From: Methylobacterium sp. SyP6R
GTDB lineage: Bacteria; Pseudomonadota; Alphaproteobacteria; Rhizobiales; Beijerinckiaceae
Length of the DNA stretch: 64,000 bases
NCBI RefSeq assembly: GCF_019216885.1
Contig: NZ_JAAQRC020000001.1
Coordinates: forward strand, 3,711,001 to 3,775,000
Direction of reading: 5' to 3'
Shown: piece by piece, positions 1 through 8,239 of the stretch
Layout of the letters: every line of letters starts with the position of its first letter
Numbering within the stretch: the stretch's first letter is position 1
The notes under the pieces: generated by a model
Seen by the model: only the letters and a program-made list of their open reading frames with translations
What the model was told of the DNA's origin: nothing
Databases searched by the model: none
Made by a program: the position numbers and the translations under genes

Positions 1-2
1 GG

Positions 3-443
3 CCGGGCATCGAGTTCCCCTGGCCCCGCTCCATCCTGGTAGAGATGGAGCGGAACGGCGCCTATAAACCAGAGCCCGATGTCGCGGTGGTCGCCTACGA
101 CGACGTGGTCGGGGGCAAGCGCTTCACCGACGCGGCGACCCTGCTCGCCGAGGTGGTCTCCAGCACCGACGAGGACCTGACGCCGGTCAGCGGCGCGCGC
201 TGGATCGACGTGAAGGTCCGGCTCTATCGCGAGCATGGCCCCTGCCGGGCCATCCTCGTCGTGGAGCAGGAGCGCGTGCACGTGACGCTGCATGCCCGCG
301 AGGCCGACGGCTGGACCTGCCGGGTGCTGACCGGCCTCGGCGACGATCTCGCGATTCCGTCGATGGGTCTCGCCTGCAAGGTGGGGGACCTCTACCGGGA
401 CACGCGCTGGCAGCCGCGCCGCGCTCGCCCGCATCGAACCTGA
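3..443 (+). CDS. Uma2-type endonuclease-fold protein, 5' end missing
   Basis: The reading frame is open from the window edge, so the N-terminus lies upstream. The visible part carries a P-D-V-A-V-V strand followed by an A-E-V-V-S segment, the order of the catalytic Asp and Glu strands in Uma2 (DUF820) proteins, a PD-(D/E)XK-like nuclease fold of unknown cellular role. The stop is TGA at 441-443. An internal ATG at 45 is probably not the true start, because similarity-like sequence continues upstream of it. The family assignment is by motif only and is moderately sure. Confidence 0.6.
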   Translation, partial: PGIEFPWPRSILVEMERNGAYKPEPDVAVVAYDDVVGGKRFTDAATLLAEVVSSTDEDLTPVSGARWIDVKVRLYREHGPCRAILVVEQERVHVTLHAREADGWTCRVLTGLGDDLAIPSMGLACKVGDLYRDTRWQPRRARPHRT

Positions 444-553
444 CCGGTTGACCGCGCGACACCCTGGAGGGACCGGCGCGGATTGCGCTACACGCTGGAC
501 GCTTGTCCCGTCGAGGCCGCGCCGTCGCGCGGCCCGCCAGCGCCGAAAGCCGC

Positions 554-946
554 ATGCCGCACACGACCGTGACCGACGCCACCGCGCCCACTGCGCCCAC
601 CCGCCGCCGCCGCCGTGACTGGCCCGGGCTGTTCCTGCGCGCCGTGCTCTCGCTGTTCCTGGGCCTGCCGCTCGGCGGCGTGCTCTTCGCCCTGACGGGG
701 CTCGGGATCGCCCTCGTCAACGGCGACCCGATCCTGCAGCATCCCTGGCTGCTCGCCTTCCGCACCCTGGCGGCGGCCGTCTCCTACGTGTTCCTGGGCG
801 GCTTCGCCTGGACGCCGGAGGGCGGCTACGAGAGCATGCACGCCTGGTACGCCGCCGGCGTGGTGCTGGCCTTCGTCCTGATGAGCCGGCCGTGGCGGCG
901 CTGGACCCGGCGCAGGCAGCCGGAGCCCTGGCCGCGGCGGGCCTGA
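554..946 (+). CDS. Hypothetical membrane protein
   Basis: 130 residues with an Arg-rich N-terminal stretch (about residues 17-22) and roughly three hydrophobic segments (about 25-48, 57-78 and 95-110), ending in a very basic C-terminal tail. This suggests a small inner-membrane protein. The start at 554 (M-P-H-T-T) is preferred to an in-frame ATG-like start at 503 because it begins just before the basic, membrane-leading segment; the ribosome site is weak in both cases. No family was recognised and no function is proposed. Confidence 0.5.
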   Translation: MPHTTVTDATAPTAPTRRRRRDWPGLFLRAVLSLFLGLPLGGVLFALTGLGIALVNGDPILQHPWLLAFRTLAAAVSYVFLGGFAWTPEGGYESMHAWYAAGVVLAFVLMSRPWRRWTRRRQPEPWPRRA

Positions 947-1089
947 GGCGCGATTCGCATCTGCGCGATATCGCCGCGGGCGCGGACCGGAACGCGGCAC
1001 GACGGAACACCGGTCGGGCGGGACAATTACTCCCCCCGAGCATCCGGGGCGGCAGCGCCGGGATGCGTGCCGTCCCGGGAGCCTCATCC

Positions 1090-1770
1090 ATGCACCGTCG
1101 CGACGTCCTGGTCAGCCTGCTCACCGCCACCGCGTCCCTCGCGGTCACCCGCACCGCCGTGGCGCAACCGATACCGGCCGGCGCCATGCCGACGCCCGTC
1201 TACCTGGCGATGGCCACCAAGGGCGGCCTCTTTCTCGAGAGCACCGCACGCGACGCCTTCGCCAAGACCGGCAATCCGCGGGTCAAGAAGTTCGCGCGGG
1301 CGGAGGTGACCGAGCAGGTCACGCTCGCCAACAAGATCGATCGGGTGACCGGCGGCACGATCGCGGTGCCGGTCGGCGGCGGCCAGCCCGGTCCGGGTGG
1401 GCTCGTCGGCGGCCTGGTGGCGGCGCCGCTCGCGGTCGCGGGTGGGGTAGCTGGCGCTGCGGCCGGCACCGTCGGCGGTGTGCTCGGGGTTCCCGGAGGT
1501 GCGTCTCCCAGCGGCATGACCTCGGACGAGCAGAAGGCGCAGATCCAGGCGCAGCTCTCCGGAATGCAGGGCGGTCCGCAAAACGACGCCGCCTTCGTCA
1601 ACGCCTCGCTCCAGGGCCACCGGGAGGCGATGGCAGTCCACGGCACCTACGCGCAGAGCGGCGAGGATCTGGCCCTGCGCCGCATCGCCCAAGGGGCCCT
1701 GCCGCTGATCCGGCTGCACATCTCGCAGCTCTCCCAGATGCAACGGATGATGGGCGGAGGCGAGGGCTGA
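1090..1770 (+). CDS. DUF4142 exported protein
   Basis: 226 residues. The start at 1090 has a GGGAG ribosome site about 8 bases upstream. It begins with a signal peptide with a twin-Arg start (M-H-R-R-D) and an A-V-A cleavage region near residue 24. The mature part has the DUF4142 pattern: an early helix (V-Y-L-A-M-A-T-K-G-G), then S-T-A-R-D-A-F and K-K-F-A, and a late helix ending Q-M-Q-R-M-M. A Gly/Ala/Pro-rich loop (about residues 95-140) splits the domain. DUF4142 proteins are exported ferritin-like helical bundles of unknown function. A periplasmic location is inferred. Confidence 0.7.
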   Translation: MHRRDVLVSLLTATASLAVTRTAVAQPIPAGAMPTPVYLAMATKGGLFLESTARDAFAKTGNPRVKKFARAEVTEQVTLANKIDRVTGGTIAVPVGGGQPGPGGLVGGLVAAPLAVAGGVAGAAAGTVGGVLGVPGGASPSGMTSDEQKAQIQAQLSGMQGGPQNDAAFVNASLQGHREAMAVHGTYAQSGEDLALRRIAQGALPLIRLHISQLSQMQRMMGGGEG

Positions 1771-1810
1771 GCGGCCGGATGCCGCCCCGTCACGTAACGA
1801 AAAAAGAAAA

Positions 1811-1837
1811 GCCCCCGATCCGGGCGGGATCGGGGGC
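1811..1837 (-). terminator. Rho-independent terminator of the Tim44-domain gene
   Basis: An 11-bp perfect stem (1811-1821 with 1827-1837) has a 5-base loop. On the minus strand it is followed by a run of U (the A-rich 1798-1810 on the plus strand). It lies about 50 bp beyond the stop of the leftward Tim44-domain gene and could also slow rightward readthrough from the DUF4142 gene. Confidence 0.85.
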
Positions 1838-1885
1838 TCCGCTCTGAGGGCAGCGGGGAGAGATGCGCTCCCCGCGACCAAACCG

Positions 1886-2881
1886 TTACCGGGTTTGCTG
1901 GATGGCCGAGACCACCCATTCGCCGCCGCGCTGGCGCATGAAGGTCCAGACCTCCGTCGCCTCGGAGGGGTTGGTCTCGACGACCTGCCCGTTGGCCCGG
2001 CTGATCAGCGCGTCGCGCAAGGTGTAGCGCATCGCCACGGTGGCGTAGTCGACCGGACCCTCGCGCCAAGCCTCGGCGAGGTCGCCCTGCTGCAGTTTCA
2101 CGTCGGCGATCTTGTTGACCACGCCGCGGGCGGCGTTGGCCCTGATCTCCTCGCCGAAATACCCGAACATCTCCGGCGTGGTGAGGCGGCGCAGGGTGGC
2201 GGCATCCTCGGCGCCGTAGGCGAGCTGGACCTGGGTCAGCGTGCGCTCGAAGGCGTCGAAATCCTGCGGGCCGATACCGACCTCGTCGCGCTGGGGCGGG
2301 CGACCTTGCGCGGCAGCCCCACCACCGGCATTCGCGCCGAGACCGGCACCGAGGCCACCAAGGCCTCCGCCGAGACCACCGCCCAGCCCGCCACCGAGCG
2401 GGCCGCCGGGGCCGGCAGCCGGGCCGCTGCGGTGATAGGCGCCCGCCATGGCCGGTTCTTCCCGACGACGGCGCAGGAAGCGCATCACCAGCATCACCAC
2501 GCCGACCAGCAGGCCGACCTGGAGCAGCAGGCCGAGGAACGAGGCGATGCCGCCAAGGCCGCCGAAGAAGCCGCCGCCGATCAGGGCGCCGAGCAGACCC
2601 GCACCGAGCAGGCCGGCGAAGAAGCCGCCGCCGAAGCGCCGCTGCGGCGCCGCAGGCGCGCCCATCGGCGAGCCGGGCTGGGTCATCGAGCGCTGCATCG
2701 GTGCTGCGGCGCCCGGAGCGGTCGTCGTCGGAGCCGGCGCCGAAAAGGTCTTGCTGCCGCGCGAGCCCATGGAGCCGCCGCCGCCGGGACGCGCCTCGCC
2801 GGGCGTCGCCGCCACGGCCATCAGGGCCGCCAGGCCGAGAGCCAGAGCCGTCCGGCGGCCGCGGGAGAAGGGGGTCATCAT
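1886..2881 (-). CDS. Tim44-domain inner-membrane protein
   Basis: 331 residues. An N-terminal signal-like segment (residues 1-33) is followed by a Met/Pro/Gly-rich linker. A Gly-rich hydrophobic region (about 85-135) contains two likely membrane spans ending in R-R-R-R. A second Gly-Leu-rich linker (about 150-185) precedes a C-terminal Tim44-like domain (about 195-331) with F-E-R-T-L-T-Q-V and a late E-W-V-V-S-A-I-Q strand. Bacterial Tim44-like proteins of this layout are membrane-anchored and poorly characterised; the domain resembles the lipid-binding part of mitochondrial Tim44. The start is the first of two tandem ATGs. A strong terminator follows. Confidence 0.8.
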   Translation of the reverse strand: MMTPFSRGRRTALALGLAALMAVAATPGEARPGGGGSMGSRGSKTFSAPAPTTTAPGAAAPMQRSMTQPGSPMGAPAAPQRRFGGGFFAGLLGAGLLGALIGGGFFGGLGGIASFLGLLLQVGLLVGVVMLVMRFLRRRREEPAMAGAYHRSGPAAGPGGPLGGGLGGGLGGGLGGLGAGLGANAGGGAAAQGRPPQRDEVGIGPQDFDAFERTLTQVQLAYGAEDAATLRRLTTPEMFGYFGEEIRANAARGVVNKIADVKLQQGDLAEAWREGPVDYATVAMRYTLRDALISRANGQVVETNPSEATEVWTFMRQRGGEWVVSAIQQTR

Positions 2882-3069
2882 CGGTTCGTGTCGCCTCGTG
2901 CCATCACCAGTGAGGGGCGGCCCGCCCCTTGGCCCGCATATGGGGGTGCGGGTGGCGCAGTAGAAGGGAGGCATCGCGCCGAATGCCTTCCGGATTCTCA
3001 CTACACCCGATGAAGAGTCGCCGATCGGCGCCAGATCTGCCAAGCGATAAATTTTTGAGTTGACCGGGA

Positions 3070-4197
3070 TTATCGTGCGGCGGCACTTCGTTGCGACCGC
3101 GGGGTCGCGGCAGCCGGGAAAGTGAGGCGCACCACCGTGCCCTCGCCGGGGCTGCTGCGCAGGGCGACGGCACCGTTCTGGCGCTTGACCAGGGCGTTGA
3201 GGATGGCGAGCCCCGTGCCGCGGCCGGGCTCGCGGGTGGTGAAGAACGGCTCGAGCGCCCGGGCCAGCACCTCCGGCGGCATGCCGGCCCCGGTATCCGC
3301 CAGGGTGAGCGCGACGTGGCGCCCCGCCGCCCCGTCGGCGGCCACGCCCTCGCCGCCGTGGTTGCAGGTCTGAATCGTGACGCACCCGCCCGCCGGCATC
3401 GCCTCGGCGGCGTTGCGCAGCAGGATCTGCAGGATCAGCTCGGTCTGGATCGGATCGACGCAGGCGATCCACAGATCGCCGGCAAGATCGAGGTCGAGGG
3501 CGATCCCCTCCCCCAGGACGCCCAGCGCCCGCTCCCGGTAGTCGCGCAGCAGGCCGTTGAGGTCGACCGGCCGCGGCTCGGGCCGGTGCCTGCGCGAGAA
3601 CGCGAGGAGGTGGCGGGTGAGCGACGACGCGCGCTCGGCGGCGTCGGTCGAACGGCTGAGCGCGCGCTGGACGAAGGCGTCCGGATGCTCGCCGAGGCGC
3701 CGGCGCAGGCCGTCGACGTAGCCGACCAGGATCTGCAGCAGGTTGTTGAACTCGTGCGCGACGCCGTTGGTAAGTTGGCCCAAAGCCTCGCGCCGCTCCG
3801 CCAGGCTGAGCGCCGCCTCGAGGTCGCGGCAGCGGGAGGTCTCGACGACCTGGACGAGGCTGCACGGCTCCGCCCCCGCCACCGGCGAGAGATGGAGGAG
3901 CGCCCAGAGCGTCGCGCCGTCGTGCCGGCGCAGCAGCACCTCGGCGCTCGCCGGCCCGTCGGCGGCAAGCAGCGCGCGCAACGCCACCTCGGCCTCCGGC
4001 TCGGCACCGAGGCCGGCGAGGCCGGCGGGCGCTTCCCCGAAGAGGGCGAGGGCGGCCGGGTTGGCGAAGCACACCGCGCCCGAGGGGCCGGGCGCGACCA
4101 GCAGGGACGGCAGGGGGGCGGCCGAGAGGACGGCGCGCAGGAGCCCGGCCTCCCCCGGCGCCTCAGCGGCCGGCACTGGCGCGGGGACATCCGTCAC
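3070..4197 (-). CDS. PAS-domain sensor histidine kinase
   Basis: 375 residues with no clear membrane span, so probably cytoplasmic. A PAS-like N-terminal region (about 20-125) is followed by a HisKA helix with the phospho-acceptor His in G-V-A-H-E-F-N-N (about residue 146) and a HATPase_c domain. The N box is N-A-A-E-A-M, G1 is D-T-G-A-G-M, the F box E-P-F-F-T-T and G2 G-R-G-T-G-L-A. The H-E-F-N-N-L-L signature is that of the NtrB/FixL-like HWE-free class. No response regulator gene is adjacent, so its partner is unknown. The C-terminus is Arg/Ala rich. Confidence 0.85.
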   Translation of the reverse strand: MTDVPAPVPAAEAPGEAGLLRAVLSAAPLPSLLVAPGPSGAVCFANPAALALFGEAPAGLAGLGAEPEAEVALRALLAADGPASAEVLLRRHDGATLWALLHLSPVAGAEPCSLVQVVETSRCRDLEAALSLAERREALGQLTNGVAHEFNNLLQILVGYVDGLRRRLGEHPDAFVQRALSRSTDAAERASSLTRHLLAFSRRHRPEPRPVDLNGLLRDYRERALGVLGEGIALDLDLAGDLWIACVDPIQTELILQILLRNAAEAMPAGGCVTIQTCNHGGEGVAADGAAGRHVALTLADTGAGMPPEVLARALEPFFTTREPGRGTGLAILNALVKRQNGAVALRSSPGEGTVVRLTFPAAATPRSQRSAAAR

Positions 4198-4335
4198 GGG
4201 CGGACCTCCGTGATGCGCGGGAAGGGAGCCCCCCTCGCGGCGGCCGCGGCATCGCCGCGGTCTCGGGCCCCATTCTAGAGCAAGTCCGGGCTGCGGGGAA
4301 ACGGCGAGGCCCGGCGCCGGCCGGCTTAAGCCCGC

Positions 4336-5052
4336 TCATTCGTCGTCGACCAGCACCGTGGGCCCGAAGATCGCCTCGAAGCGCCCCCGCAGCACCGCAT
4401 CGACCTCCGGCATCGTCACCGGCCGGCCGAGATCGACCAGGCTGGTGACGCCGTGCTCGCGCACGCCGCACGGCACGATGCCGGAGAAATGCGACAGGTC
4501 CGGCTCGACGTTGAGGCTGATGCCGTGGAAGGTCGTCCAGCGCCGCACCCGGATGCCGATCGCCGCGATCTTGTCCTCGACGCCCGGCCCCTTCTCCGGC
4601 CGGCGCACCCAGACCCCGACCCGGTCCTCCCGGCGCTCGCCCCGCACCGTGAAGGCGTCGAGGGTCGCGATCAGCCAGGCCTCGAGGGCGGCCACGTAGG
4701 CGCGCAGGTCCGGCCGACGCCGGTTGAGGTCGAGCATCACGTAGGCGACCCGCTGGCCGGGGCCGTGATAGGTGTATTGCCCTCCCCTCCCCGTGCGGTG
4801 GACCGGGAAGCGCTCCGGCGCCACCAGGTCGGCCTCCCTGGCGGAGGTGCCGGCGGTGTAGAGCGGCGGGTGCTCGACGAGCCAGACGCGCTCCAGGGCG
4901 CGGCCCTCTGAGATCGCGGCCGCCCGCGCCTCCATCGCGCCTTCCGCTTCGCGGTAGTCGAGGAGCGCGTCGCGAACGACCCACTCGACGGGGGGGCTGC
5001 CGGGGGCGGGCAGGAGGCTGCCGGGAGCGGTTCCGAGCCGGTCGTTTACCAA
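4336..5052 (-). CDS. lipB: Octanoyl-[ACP]:protein octanoyltransferase LipB
   Basis: 238 residues. LipB moves the octanoyl group from octanoyl-ACP to lipoyl domains of 2-oxoacid dehydrogenases and the glycine cleavage H protein, the first step of lipoate synthesis. The family signature [16 protein letters not shown] is at about residues 85-100. The catalytic Lys lies in D-K-I-A-A-I-G and the catalytic Cys in V-P-C-G-V, followed by E-H-G-V-T-S-L. The length is usual for alphaproteobacteria. It is divergent from the downstream FliN-type gene, with about 50 bp between the starts. Confidence 0.95.
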   Translation of the reverse strand: MVNDRLGTAPGSLLPAPGSPPVEWVVRDALLDYREAEGAMEARAAAISEGRALERVWLVEHPPLYTAGTSAREADLVAPERFPVHRTGRGGQYTYHGPGQRVAYVMLDLNRRRPDLRAYVAALEAWLIATLDAFTVRGERREDRVGVWVRRPEKGPGVEDKIAAIGIRVRRWTTFHGISLNVEPDLSHFSGIVPCGVREHGVTSLVDLGRPVTMPEVDAVLRGRFEAIFGPTVLVDDE

Positions 5053-5103
5053 GGCTTCACCATAAGAGCAGATTGTTGTCGCATCATCTCGTGGTCAGGG
5101 TGG

Positions 5104-5418
5104 GTGCGTCCGTTGGCGGTACTCGACATTCTCAAGGTGGACCTCGCGGTCGTGCTCGGGCAGACCCGGATGCCGATCCACATGCTGCTGCGCATGGGCC
5201 GCGGCGCGGTCATCGAACTCGACTCGACCGACTCCGATATGGTCGAGATCCTCGCCAACAACCACCCGATCGCCCGCGGGCAGATCGTGGTCACCGGCAA
5301 CCGCATCTCCGTGGAGGTCACGGAGCTGATCCGCAAGGCCGAGGTGGTGCAGGAGCCCGGCATCCGCATCGGCGACGGCAGCGCCGGGCTGCTCGGCGCC
5401 CTGTCGGACGCCCTCTAG
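5104..5418 (+). CDS. fliN: FliN-type flagellar switch (SpoA domain) protein
   Basis: 104 residues made almost entirely of a SpoA/FliN C-terminal domain: V-D-L-A-V-V-L-G-Q-T-R-M-P near the start, G-A-V-I-E-L, and the ending N-R-I-S-V-E-V-T-E. FliN forms the lower part of the flagellar C-ring and binds the chemotaxis output. The GTG start at 5104 follows a G-rich stretch at close spacing; a TTG at 5113 is an alternative. No other flagellar gene is visible nearby: the neighbours are lipB and tRNA genes. It could be the main FliN of a scattered flagellar set or a second copy. Confidence 0.85.
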   Translation: MRPLAVLDILKVDLAVVLGQTRMPIHMLLRMGRGAVIELDSTDSDMVEILANNHPIARGQIVVTGNRISVEVTELIRKAEVVQEPGIRIGDGSAGLLGALSDAL

Positions 5419-5541
5419 GCGAGAATGTTCGCCGGATCGATATCGGGGCGCTTGCGTCCCCGGGAGGGGACTGGTATTCGCAGCCTCGCTTCGGACGGGT
5501 CTCACCCCCGCCCCGCCGGTTCCGGCGAGAACAAGCGCTCC

Positions 5542-5626
5542 GCGGCCGTGGCGGAATTGGTAGACGCGCTAGCTTGAGGTGCTAGTTGGGCAACCAGTGG
5601 AGGTTCGAGTCCTCTCGGCCGCACCA
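5542..5626 (+). tRNA. tRNA-Leu(GAG), copy 1
   Basis: An 85-nt class II tRNA with a long variable arm. The acceptor stem GCGGCCG pairs with CGGCCGC before an encoded ACCA end. The D arm contains AATTGGTAGAC. The anticodon loop TTGAGGT between CTAGC and GCTAG gives anticodon GAG. The T arm contains GGTTCGAGTCC. It is identical over its whole length to the copy at 5816. Confidence 0.95.
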
Positions 5627-5815
5627 TTCATCCCGCGGGGTCCATGACCGCAGCGGGTTGGAATGGAAACCGGGTTCGGTGTGAGCATCTCGATCCTCGT
5701 CGAGAGTGTGAGCCGGGCGAGGTTGCCGACGAAGAGGGCCGCTCTGCTGCCCTGATGGTCATTGATGTAGGTTTTTCAGATTGGCTGGACCGGTTTTCGA
5801 TGTCCGGCATTCTCC

Positions 5816-5900
5816 GCGGCCGTGGCGGAATTGGTAGACGCGCTAGCTTGAGGTGCTAGTTGGGCAACCAGTGGAGGTTCGAGTCCTCTCGGCCGCACCA
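5816..5900 (+). tRNA. tRNA-Leu(GAG), copy 2
   Basis: An exact 85-nt duplicate of the tRNA at 5542, separated from it by 189 bp of unrelated spacer. Acceptor stem, anticodon GAG, variable arm and CCA are all intact, so both copies should work. Only the tRNA body and a few bases before it are shared, which points to a simple tandem duplication. Confidence 0.95.
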
Positions 5901-6562
5901 TCCTGCCGATGCGCAGGAAGGCCGGACCCGCTCATGAGGCAGGGTTCTCTCTCCGGAAGCCGAGCGCTCCGGAAACCGATCACCGACTCTCTCACTGAGC
6001 GATCGACGCGCGGTCCGTCCGGCCGATGCAGGATATGCGTTCGGTCTGGTCGCCGGGCGGGACACCGTCAGGACGGCACTGCGGCGGCCCCGGACGTCTC
6101 CGCACGGCGCGCCTGCGGCGCCCCGTCCGCGAAGACCGGACATTCCGCCGATGCCCGCAACCCCCCTCGTACAGGTTTATCCGGAGGAAGAACCCTCGAG
6201 GGATCGAGCGCGGCACGTCCTCCGATGGGCGCGCGGCGGGGTACGCCGCAGCCGTGTGAAGTCCGCCGAGATCGGGCTTATCCCCCCCATCCACGACCTC
6301 ATCTCGAGGCGCCTGCTCGGCAGGCCTCGGAGGCGCCTGCGCATTTTGTCCGACGACGCGGATAGCCCGGTTCGCCGCAGAACGTGATGCAAAATCGAAT
6401 AGCCGGAGCAGCGGCGCGGTTCACCGACCTGTCGGTGGTCTACTGTGGAACGTAGGGGAATCGCACACCTCTCCCCGTCCCCGAACAGCCCTTGCCCGCC
6501 GCGGGACGATCTGGCTGCGCGCGCATCCCCTCTCGTCCGTTGCGGCGTCGATGCACCCTGCC
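5901..6562. other. Gene-poor stretch downstream of the tRNA pair
   Basis: About 660 bp with no supported gene; the open frames here lack ribosome sites and recognisable domains. The composition is less GC-rich than the flanking housekeeping genes. One perfect 7-bp inverted repeat with a 2-base centre lies at 6422-6437 (CACCGAC, GTCGGTG), just beyond the 3' end of the leftward permease gene; it could be an operator or a weak terminator stem. Confidence 0.5.
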
Positions 6563-7342
6563 TCAGTTGTAGAAGCGCGGCACGATGAAACGGATACCCA
6601 GAAGACCGGCCATCAACAGCGTTCCGCACACCATGAGCACGTACAGGATCGACGCATCCGCACCGTAACCCGGATAGAACGACGACCGGCAGACCTTGAC
6701 GATATGCATCAAGGGATTCCACTGCACGTATTCGTAGATGACGGCAGGCATCGATTCGGTCACAAAGACGACGCCGCTAGTAAAATACATGATAAGCATT
6801 GGAACGATGACGCCGATCTGCCACGGCGGAAATATTTGCGATATAAAAACATTCAAAAACCCCAATGACAGAGCAAAGCATAACGCAAGCAGCATGGCTT
6901 CACAAAATGCAAACGCATCATGCGGAAGGACCTGCGCACCGCAACATGCCGCGATGAAGAATACCAAGAAAATACTGAGGCTGCTGGTACAGATTTCGAC
7001 GAGAGCGCGCGACATGACGACGTCGAAGAATTTGACTTGCGGAAAATAAATGAGCTGCTTGTTCTGGAGAGGACCCTCCATCATCTTTCGGGCCGTATAG
7101 TTCATGATGATATACGGCGACAACCCGGAGACGGCAAACAGCACGATGCTGTCGCCGATCGGCGTCGGCATGTGCCGGACGGCGTAGAAGCCGGTGATGA
7201 CGAGGACGTGGGCGCAGGGCCATCCGACGGCGATGCAGTAACCCCACATCGTGCCGCCGAAGCGGGTGCGGATGTCGCGCAGCATGAGTGCGCCGAGCAC
7301 GTCCAGCTGGACCTCGAGCGCCGACTTCGCCTGGTACGCCAT
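6563..7342 (-). CDS. ABC-2 type polysaccharide export permease (KpsM-like)
   Basis: About 259 residues with six likely membrane spans. The N-terminal I-G/L-G-A-L-M-L-R-D-I-R-T-R-F-G motif is the hallmark of KpsM/CtrC/Wzm-type permeases that move capsule or O-antigen chains across the inner membrane with an ATPase partner. The start at 7342 (M-A-Y-Q-A-K) has a GGGAG ribosome site; an in-frame ATG at 7399 would add 19 residues. No KpsT-type ATPase or glycosyltransferase is adjacent, so it is an orphan here. Its GC and codon use are clearly lower than those of its neighbours, which suggests transfer. Confidence 0.8.
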   Translation of the reverse strand: MAYQAKSALEVQLDVLGALMLRDIRTRFGGTMWGYCIAVGWPCAHVLVITGFYAVRHMPTPIGDSIVLFAVSGLSPYIIMNYTARKMMEGPLQNKQLIYFPQVKFFDVVMSRALVEICTSSLSIFLVFFIAACCGAQVLPHDAFAFCEAMLLALCFALSLGFLNVFISQIFPPWQIGVIVPMLIMYFTSGVVFVTESMPAVIYEYVQWNPLMHIVKVCRSSFYPGYGADASILYVLMVCGTLLMAGLLGIRFIVPRFYN

Positions 7343-7442
7343 CCACCGCTCCCGCTCGGTCGACGACGCAAGGGAGCGCCCCCGACCCGGTTCATGCATC
7401 GGCAGCGCCCTTACGCCGACAATGCGGCAACCGGGTGACCGG

Positions 7443-8099
7443 TCAGGCCTCGTCCGGACCAGGCAAGGCCCTCGCCTCGCCGTGGTAGGAGCGGTTCGGG
7501 CGCATGTCGACGGCCGAGGCCATGCGGTTCGACATGTTGAAGAAGCTCGTCACCGCGGAGATGTCCCACAGGTCGCGCTCGGAGAAGCCGGCATCGCGCA
7601 GGGCCTCGCGGTCCTCCTCCTCGATGGTCCAGGGCGCCTCGGTGAGCGCCACCGCGAAGTCGAGCATGGCGCGATGGCGGGGCGAGAGGTCGGCGGCGCG
7701 GTAGTTCATCGCCATCATCTCGCCCAGCACCGGATCGCCCGAGAGGCTGCGGACGGCGGCACCATGCGCGGTGAGGCAGTAATAGCAGCGGTTCACGCTC
7801 GACACCGCCACGGCGATCATCTCGCGCTCCAGCTTCGACAGGCCGGAGGGCGCCAGCATCAGGTCGTTGTAGAGGGCGGCGAAAGCCTCGAGCTTGGCGG
7901 TGTCGTGGGCATAGGCCAGCAGCACGTTCGGCACGAAGCCGATCTTCTCGCGGCATTTGTCGAAATAGGCCCGCATCTCCGGCGACAGGTCGGGCGAGGG
8001 CGGGAGGTCGAGGGCCATCACCCGCTCCTCGGTCTCCTGCGGGACCGGCCGCTCGCCGGTCTCGGGCTTCCGTCCCGCCTTCGTCCTGCCGCCGCTCAT
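7443..8099 (-). CDS. AhpD-like peroxidase-related protein
   Basis: 218 residues of the carboxymuconolactone-decarboxylase/AhpD superfamily. The redox motif C-Y-Y-C is followed by L-T-A-H-G-A-A-V-R, the Cys-x-x-Cys plus His arrangement of AhpD. The K-L-E-R-E-M-I-A-V stretch before it is typical of the uncharacterised peroxidase-related subgroup. The start at 8099 has GGGAGG upstream; an internal ATG at 8018 with a GAGGAG site is also credible and would remove a charged 27-residue head. Likely cytoplasmic, acting in peroxide or thiol chemistry. It is divergent from the NAD-GDH gene. Confidence 0.8.
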   Translation of the reverse strand: MSGGRTKAGRKPETGERPVPQETEERVMALDLPPSPDLSPEMRAYFDKCREKIGFVPNVLLAYAHDTAKLEAFAALYNDLMLAPSGLSKLEREMIAVAVSSVNRCYYCLTAHGAAVRSLSGDPVLGEMMAMNYRAADLSPRHRAMLDFAVALTEAPWTIEEEDREALRDAGFSERDLWDISAVTSFFNMSNRMASAVDMRPNRSYHGEARALPGPDEA

Positions 8100-8239
8100 G
8101 CCCCTGCCCTCCCGATCATCGTGCCTCAGCTATAGGCAGTTTGCCTTCGCAGAGCGAGGCCGGGCTTGCGGGGCTCCCGACGCTGTGCCACCGCTCCGCT
8201 CGCCCTCGGCAGAGGACGAGCAGAAGAGGAAGGCCGAAC

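Noticed and set aside
988..1030. GGAAC boxes upstream of the DUF4142 gene as EcfG promoters
   Set aside because: No CGTT or GTT is found at a 16-17 base spacing from either GGAAC.
1886..4072. A 728-codon minus-strand frame apparently fusing kinase and Tim44 protein
   Set aside because: The first half is a shadow of the histidine kinase in another frame; the Tim44 protein has its own signal peptide and start at 2881.
5644..5859. Open frame in the spacer between the tRNA genes
   Set aside because: It runs into the second tRNA and shows no ribosome site or family similarity.
5542..5900. Duplicated tRNA-Leu as attL/attR of an excisable island
   Set aside because: Only 189 bp of gene-free spacer lies between the copies and no integrase is present, so a plain tandem duplication is simpler.
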